Source of the DNA: Cryptomeria japonica
Lineage: Eukaryota; Streptophyta; Pinopsida; Cupressales; Cupressaceae
Length of the DNA: 64,000 bases
Assembly: GCF_030272615.1 (NCBI RefSeq)
Contig: NC_081406.1
Coordinates: 397,506,439-397,570,438 of the forward strand
Reading direction: 5' to 3'
Positions 57,176 to 64,000 of this stretch are shown here, in pieces. Position numbers and translations under genes: made by a program. Each line of letters starts with the position of its first letter. Position 1 is the first letter of the stretch. The notes under the pieces were generated by a model. It was given only the letters and a program-made list of their open reading frames with translations, was not told the DNA's origin and ran no database searches.

Positions 57176-58468
57176 CGATACAGACAAAGTGCAATGTTCG
57201 TACAAATAATGCAGACCGACAAATATGTGCCCCAAATAGGTTTTAAACTAAACAAATGAACCATAGAAAGTAAAAATAACTATAAAGAATAAATAATAGA
57301 AGGAAAGGAAAGGAAAGAAAGATCTCACAACCGGTCCACGATTGAAGCTTCCAACAATAAGCTCTTCGCCCACAAAATTTGCAGACAAGAAGAAGAGGAA
57401 AATGTTGGGGTTTGTAAAGGGGATTGCCTCAATCTTGGTGTTTCCACCTCCACAAACAAGCAAGATAGATTGATAGATAAAACAGTAAATAGATAAAGTA
57501 ATAGAAACAAAACTGTAATGTGCTCGTTTTGGCTTGGAGTAGTTTGTATTTGATTTCTGGAGAAATAAGGGGAAATTAATTAATTTAATATTATATAAGT
57601 TGTCTCATTATATTTATTTAAAAACATACGTGAGATGACTTTATATTTTATTAAATTAATAAAGTGACTATGTACAAAATTAAAAATTATTAATAAGTCA
57701 CTTATAAAATAATATAGAATATTATCTTATTGAAGGGAGAAATTTCTAGAAGTTGATCGATCCATGAGAAGAAAAGAATAAATAGGGATGTGGCTCATTG
57801 TTATGACATTGGTTATTTGTCATATTCTCTTGAGTTGATATTGTGGAGCCTTGGGTATCTATAGATTTGATCATTGGGAACAATACCTCCCTTTGATTTG
57901 CATAACTGAGGTGGTGGAAGATCCTTCGAAGGTTTGCAGCTGAGAGGGAAGGGTAACTTTTGTCCTTCACATTGAGCTTATTGTGTTTGTTGCATTTTCA
58001 TGGTAGATGGATTCATAGTGTCCTCATCATTTCAGTGGTCTTCTAAATGCATCGATCCTTATTAGAAGAGAAAGGCGATTTGTGTGAAGATTGATTGAGG
58101 GTGGAAATTAGGACGTAGCTGATCATAATTGCAGGTTTGAGACAAAACGACTTAATCATCAATAACCCACGATTTTGCTAATATTCCTTGGTTGAAGCAT
58201 CATAGCAATCAATGGTGGTCATTGCTAGCCTTGGAAGCATAAAGCGATTCTACTAGAGGTATATGGGAGTTGCAAAAAGAAGGTTTTAGTTGATCTGAGA
58301 AAAAACCATAACAGTCAACCATATTCCACGATTTTGTTCCTTGACTCCCATCTTGGCATCGATTTTGATATTTGGCATTGGCAATCTACTTGGGAAAGGA
58401 TAGTTATTCCTTTGGGTGTTGTGGAGAAGAGTTTCGCATTGCAAATTATTAATTCTTAGACCTATATG
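57176..58468. other. Intergenic stretch with one minor ORF
   Basis: 57248-57510 on the minus strand encodes GGGNTKIEAIPFTNPNIFLF in a 71-codon frame ending near a GT. It could be a first exon but no partner is visible. 57560-57730 is AT-rich with AAGTGAC/AAGTCAC words like 42940-43420. Nothing else is supported. Confidence 0.35.
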
Positions 58469-61400
58469 TGTAATATTCCCCTTAATTTTATTTTGTTTTT
58501 AGCAATAAGAGTTACAAGCAAACACCATAACCCATTAAGGTTAGAAAAAAAATCCAAACTGCTGAAAGGGAACCCTTCCACCTTTTGTTCACCAAGAGCC
58601 CAATCTGGGAGGGTGAGAGCATACGGTGTTCCGAGGATCGTTAGCACCATAAATCAAACTGAAATTACAATGCACGGGCGGCAAGCCAGCTCCTTCTGCT
58701 TATCCAGCAAGATAGAAATTGAACTCTTGGCGGTAAACCAGCCAAAGGAAATAACAAGAAACTGAAACTCAATCACTCTACCGTGTATTTCAGTGGAAGG
58801 ACATTGCATTAAGCTATCACTCTACCGCATATTTCAGCGAGAGGACAATTGCATAAAACTTATCACTCGACCACTTATTCAGTGGGAGGACTGAGTACAT
58901 AAACTGAATTACAAAGCAAGAAGGCGGCTAAGCTAGCCTCTTCCACTTATGCAGTGGGAATTACAAATAAGAACAGCAAGAATGATTGATCAGTTGTCAT
59001 GTCCCCTCTTTAGCTCTGTCTAGCAGAGACATGTGAGTCAGCTTATTATGGGGTCGTGTAGGCTGACAGGGTTGGACAGAGACCCGGTATGGTTATTCAG
59101 TGTTGGAGACTTGGTGTTCTAGCAGTTATTGATCAATTGGGAGACATTCCTTGTTTTTAGGAGGCAGTTCCTACTTTTTAGGAGGTTTGATCATGCCCAA
59201 GGTTGGGTCTCCATGAGATGCCTCTTTGGGTTCAGTTTCAGAGAGATTGGGCTTGTTTCCTAAATTTTAGGAGCATCCCTAGATTTTAGGGATGAGACTA
59301 CCAGTGAATCCTTGATTTCCGACTTCAGTCACAGACAGGTGACAGGATGATTTTAGGGTTTGTAATGTCAGTTGGGCATTTTATGGCTATTTGGGTTATA
59401 TTTTTAATATTTCCTAAGTTAGCGTTTAATAATTAAATAAGGCTAAGTTGTTAGCCATTTTGGAGTAATAAGGGGATTTTTGGCCTCATCTGGATGCGCA
59501 CCCTATTGTGTGATAGCTCGTTGGAAAGATCTTGAAATTCTTTAAATCTTTCTCTTTGGTCTCAGGGCAATTCAGTGAGCGGATTTCTGTCTATGAGGAA
59601 AAAGGTCATTTTCTAGTAACATGACCACTTTAAAATAAGAAATTATAACATTTCCACTAGACCATGCCACTTGGAGATAATTAGGGTTCGATTTGCAATT
59701 GAGAGGGGTTATAAGGGGATAGGAGCTTCATTCTATGATCATCTTTTGCATATTTGACAACTTGTATGAATTTGCTCTGGAGAGCGATTTCTAGACTGGG
59801 ACGCAAACCCCAGGATTAGGATTGGCTGGGACGTAGCCCTCAGCAATCTTTGGCACCGGACTTATAAGGCATTGTGCGTGGTGATTAAGGACAGAGGCAT
59901 CAATTCTCAGTAGGGTTTCAGCGTAGCCTACCATCTTTCCAGTGGAGACGTGGTTCATTGCAGCTGGAGGAATGCCATTTGCAGCAAATACACCACGTGG
60001 TGTATAGGGTATTGCTTGTATTCACTTCCAGTGTATGTGGGGTTGGAGAACATTCTTCATCTTCCAGTTTGACTTCGAATTTGTATGAGAGCTTGGGAAA
60101 TACATTGGATTCATTGTTTGGCTTTGTAATTCAGACAAATCTGCCTGGTACGATTTGCAATAATTCTGACTTTTGCTGTATAACTCAGTTATTTCAGTAT
60201 GGCTTCATATTTGCTGTTATCTATTCCTTCCTATGCTATAAAACAATCAAAAACACAAAAGTAAACAACCCTTTCTGCAATTCTGTCTAGTTCTGTAAGA
60301 AAAACTTAAATAAACAGGAAAACAGAATTAAAAATAAAAAAATTACAGCAGGTTAACAGCAAAGATCTATCAGGGATCTTTCATCAGTACTACTGAAACA
60401 ATCTTATAAAATAGAGATATGAGATAAGATAACAAGCTTAATGCTGATCTCAAAAAATCCACTATCAAAATCACACCACACTTGAACACTACTGCTGTTC
60501 TAATTCTGCAAGCTAGAAAACACACTATCCAGCCACTACCGGAAACACCAAAACGCTCATAACTTTCTCAAAACTAACCAGAATCACACCAAATAAAATG
60601 CAAATGACGAATAGAACATAGGCAACCAATCCAATACCTTAAACGCGCAATTTGGAAGCCCCGAATGTGTTGCATGCATCCCAAGGTAAGTCTGAAAATG
60701 GCGCTACAGCAGCAAACTTCGATTTGCAACCAAAAATTGTGATGACCACCAAAAGCCACGCCAAGATAGGGGAATGATTGTCTTCCCAATCTGCTTCCAA
60801 AGAGCCGATACCTAGAACGATGCAATCACTTGGTCAAGAGGTATGAGCAAAATATGGTTCCAGCAACTCCGCGACCAGCAACAAGGAAACACTCCAAAAT
60901 CCACACAAAACTCTCCACAATTTGCAGAACACTCACGAACAGCACTGGAATTACAAGAACACAGCTAGGTACTATCTTCCAAGTACGAAACTGAGACTTA
61001 GCTAGGAAGCCACACTTCGAAGCTCAGATTTTCAATCGCCAAACCGGCAGCATAACAATGCAATTTCATAAGATATCCAAATGGGAGGCCAAGCACCTGT
61101 ATTTATAGTTTTTTCCTCTGAAATTCAAATGTAAATGCTCCCAAATTCACCTCTCCAATTTGCATTTCATTTCACTCTCACATGGCGTCCAAATGACATT
61201 TCATTTCATTTCCCAAGGTGGGCGCCCAAGTTGCATTTTAACCAATAATTAAACAAGTTCGAACTTGCCTAAGTCTTCAATAATAACTTAATGCATTCTT
61301 CAAATTTCAACGCCCAACTTAGAAAAATATAACATTGATATTAGATATAAATATGTCTTTTCCTAAGTCGCCCAATTTATCATTAATCAGTAATAAAATA

Positions 61401-61516
61401 AGTACATATTAAACCTTAGGATAAGGAAATAATATTTAATTAAATCACTTATGACTCTAGTACTGATTATCAACAAAATCCAGGATGAAGCTAAGCAATG
61501 AAGACAACTGAACTGC
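58469..61516 (-). repeat. B-family LTR, minus orientation, interrupted and truncated
   Basis: The plus strand starts TGTAATATTCCCC at 58469. The hairpin array lies at 58676-58965. The LTR is interrupted at 58995-60347, resumes, has a TATAAATA box at 61100-61107 (minus) and ends about 430 bp short near 61516 (GAAGACAACTGAACTG). Internal phrases (GTACTATCTTCCAAGTACG, GCTTAGCTAGGAAGCC-like) match element B. Confidence 0.82.
58995..60347 (+). mobile_element. Shorter related solo LTR nested in the 58469-61516 LTR
   Basis: 1,353 bp, TGTCATGTCCCC...AAATTACA. It splits the surrounding LTR and shares only its terminal style with the B family. A TTATAAG box lies near 59710. The flanking pentamers (TCAGT, GCAGG) do not match cleanly, so the ends are tentative. 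Confidence 0.6.
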
Positions 61517-61526
61517 TATAGGATCA

Positions 61527-61538
61527 GGTATCAGAGCC
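61527..61538 (+). other. Primer-binding-like sequence of another LTR element
   Basis: GGTATCAGAGCC matches the initiator Met tRNA PBS except for the first base (A in place of T at 61526). It directly follows the truncated LTR, and downstream DNA is unlike the B family, so it probably marks the leader of a different element. Confidence 0.55.
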
Positions 61539-64000
61539 CATGTTGCAAAGACTGGGATCTCTGGTGTCGCGTGTGTCCTTAGTTGGTGTGAGGTGTATCG
61601 ACCTTATGTGTATGCTTGTCCTCTTTTTTGTATGTGAGTGATTGAGCAGACCTTAACTTGTGTGTAACGCGTGTGTTCACACCTTGTTCTCACCTTTTTG
61701 ATGTTGGTGCTTTTAAGTGATTATATGTGCTTTATGTGCTTATTGATGTCTTGGTCTACGATTACTCATATTCTGAAAGAGAGTCGTATGTACCTTCCTT
61801 ATTGAGGGTTGTACTCTTTGGACTAATCCGTTTGGGTTGGTCAATGCTTGTCTAGAATCTGAAAGTGCGAAATGTGCTTGTTTAAGATTATGATCTAGTT
61901 TAGTGTTATTCGCTTGAAGGACTAGTATGACAAATATTGAATGCTTATTTTGTAGCAAATTGAATGATCATCACCATTCCTCTCTCTCTCTAGAAATTAA
62001 AATGTTTGGGATATGTGTAATTATCTCTGATTTGAGTTTTCTCTTTGCGAGAGAAAAGGTTGTGACTTCTTGAACCCTTGTGTGAACCCTATGACGCTTA
62101 TGTGTTTAGATAATAAAAAGGGCTTTGGGTTGAAAGTTAATATTGGTTGTTGGGAGAAAACTGTATGTTTACATTAAAGAATTATCCATGTGTATTGTAG
62201 GATTAACATAATTAAATTCTATTTTAAGTAACGTGCATTAATATGCGGATAGTTGTTATGTGAAACTGCTTTGTTTGTAAAAGAAGTTTAAAGGGAACAT
62301 GTTATAGTAGCTTCGAGAGTGTATTATTGTGTTCCCCGAAAGATTGTTTTATGTATTTCATTAAACCAGTTTGATTGAGGATCTATTTTAGCAAATGCTC
62401 CATTGAACTTGCTTTTGGGTATATGTAATTACCTTATTATGTTTAGATAGTGCAAACGAAAAGCTTGTTTGATGTGCATGCATTAATATGTATTATTTTG
62501 TTGATAGCTCCTTGCTTACCTTCTGATCGTAATTTGATTTTCAATGATAGGTTGCAATTATGACGTGTGTCTATATTGTATTAAGAATAGTGAGTGTTCT
62601 TAAGAGGTCTGGTTTTATCGAAAGATTGCCTCTTTTGACCTCTATTGTTTGGAAAACTAGAACATTCTGTTGCAAACATAATTATTGGAAATGTCATGTT
62701 AGGCTGATTGGCATCCTTCTAAACGGTAGCGAAATGAAAACCGTGCAATTAAAATGATAGGCTTATAGTGAGAAATTTTATATCAGTGTGATCTTGTTGA
62801 TCTTGTGTCTTTGTAGGAAATAGTTTGGTTATCAAACTCTCTTTCCCTTCTCGTTGACTATATTATAAGATTTTTTTTGAAATGGTATTAAAGAATGCAT
62901 TGATTTAAATAGAATGTTTATAACGCATATGAAATTGTATGTTTGCTTTTGGACTTCTTATGGAAAGATGAAAGTCTTAAGCTTCAGAAATAAATTTGCA
63001 TAGTTAGTAATTTAGTTACGGATGCTTAGTGAAATTCAAGAAAGATATAGGAATGATGTTATTTCCTTATGTAATTGGGAATTGTTAATAATTTCAGTAC
63101 CTAAATCTAGAGTAAACTTGATTTAGTTATTCATGTGGGAAGCATAATTAAAATCTTCCTTGTGTAGATGATAGCGTACTGGAAAGTACTCCCCGTAAAT
63201 GTGACTAAACCAGTACTAGGGTATTCGTGTGTATTGTATAAAACCAGTGCTTATTATATGTGCCCATGGGTTGGTGAAGTAATCAACCATGGAGGATATG
63301 TTGCTTATGAGTATGGGAAACCATACTGTTTATGTGATGTTGCTTATTTGTTTCCCTACTGAGTACCAAACCTCGGGTTGTGGGTAATTCGGTATGTTAG
63401 GGGGTAGTATTCGAAGTCACCATTCCTTAAATAGTATGGATCGACGTACGAGTAATGTTGGCGTGAAGCGACTTTAGCTTCTCTATTTTGAGGAATGATA
63501 TAGTTATACTATAAAACTGTATCAAAGGTGTACTCGATACTTTCCCTTTTGATGAATCTATTTATAGGTTTATGTGTGGCAGCCTATTTTCCTCTCCTTT
63601 ATTTGAGCATTTTGATGGCATTTCTTGAGCATAGTGATGGCGTATTTTGGAGGATCCTTTGCCTTGTCTTCATGAAAGGTAGGTTTATCCACATGAGCTT
63701 CCAGTTAGTATGTGTTGGTGGGCATGTGGGTGGGCCTTAGCCATGTATACCTCTGGCTTACGGCGAGTATCCTTCTAGATACGTCGCTATGCGGGACGTG
63801 ACCTGCGCGTGCTTGTTTCCGCGAGGTACACTACCATGCGGGATGCGTCCATTGCATGTCTTCTCCGCTAGGGGTATTGTCATGCCGCGTGACGACGTGA
63901 TGCGGGGTGATGTCGAGGTGCACACCGTCATGCCATGTGGGTAGTGTGACTATGTCGCACCACATGAAGAGCTACTGCAATAGCTAGACGATTGTTCCTT
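61539..64000 (+). other. Leader-like region, no gene recognised
   Basis: Short ORFs only. 63180-63360 is an open frame (VLPVNVTKPVLGYSCVLYK) without known motifs. The last 250 bp turn GC-rich with repeated ATGCGGG/CATGCCG words. No gag start is seen before the window ends. Confidence 0.4.

Overview
The window looks like a land-plant nuclear genome, most probably a gymnosperm. It carries one plant-type gene, a glutamate receptor-like channel with a normal intron, at the left edge. Nearly everything else is nested, decayed LTR retrotransposons and hAT DNA transposons, with large AT-rich gaps, leader-like DNA and solo LTRs. The gymnosperm placement is inference from this texture.

Layout. 1-2184: two minus-strand exons of a GLR gene whose 5' exon(s) and 3' end lie elsewhere. 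2889-11544: a miniature LTR element (TRIM, LTRs about 135 bp, duplication GAAAT). A 7.6-kb minus-strand LTR element (3021-10597, LTRs about 2.05 kb, duplication TTCCA) sits inside its left LTR. 11545-14800: mostly featureless, with one degraded Copia-like LTR. 14814-16315: hAT element 1. 16316-21430: an LTR-like promoter region, then a 1,211-codon minus-strand frame broken by four stops. 21431-24077: a leader-like region with a 106-bp tandem repeat. 24078-25106: a Ty3 gag fragment. 25107-28603: LTR-like remnants around hAT element 2 (26322-27381). 28604-38738: a decayed Ty3-type element (mosaic LTR, broken ORF, solo LTR inserted in that ORF, integrase C-terminus plus chromodomain, intact-length 3' LTR). 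39293-52092: a minus-strand LTR element with Copia-style LTRs (duplication ATTTC). Its interior holds an unfamiliar large protein, an approximately 830-bp triplication, degenerate zinc knuckles and hAT element 3 (43851-45256). 52098-61516: LTR remnants and solo LTRs. 61517-64000: the start of another retroelement leader, entered through an iMet-type primer-binding sequence.

How the parts relate. At least three different LTR families here carry, in the place normally held by gag-pol, a long ORF with no gag, protease, reverse transcriptase or RNase H that I can recognise. They are the DNPLFE-motif protein at 5.1-8.4 kb and 30.8-36.0 kb, the 1,211-codon frame at 17.8-21.4 kb, and the split protein at 40.5-49.0 kb. 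They keep cis signals (LTR, PBS, PPT), so they look like non-autonomous elements mobilised by Ty3 or Copia machinery encoded elsewhere. All three are decayed, and nearly all in-frame stops I checked are TAG or TGA. The hAT copies form one family with subterminal arrays of ACTCG/CGAGT palindromes, and two of the three have perfect 8-bp duplications. No rRNA, tRNA gene or CRISPR array was seen.
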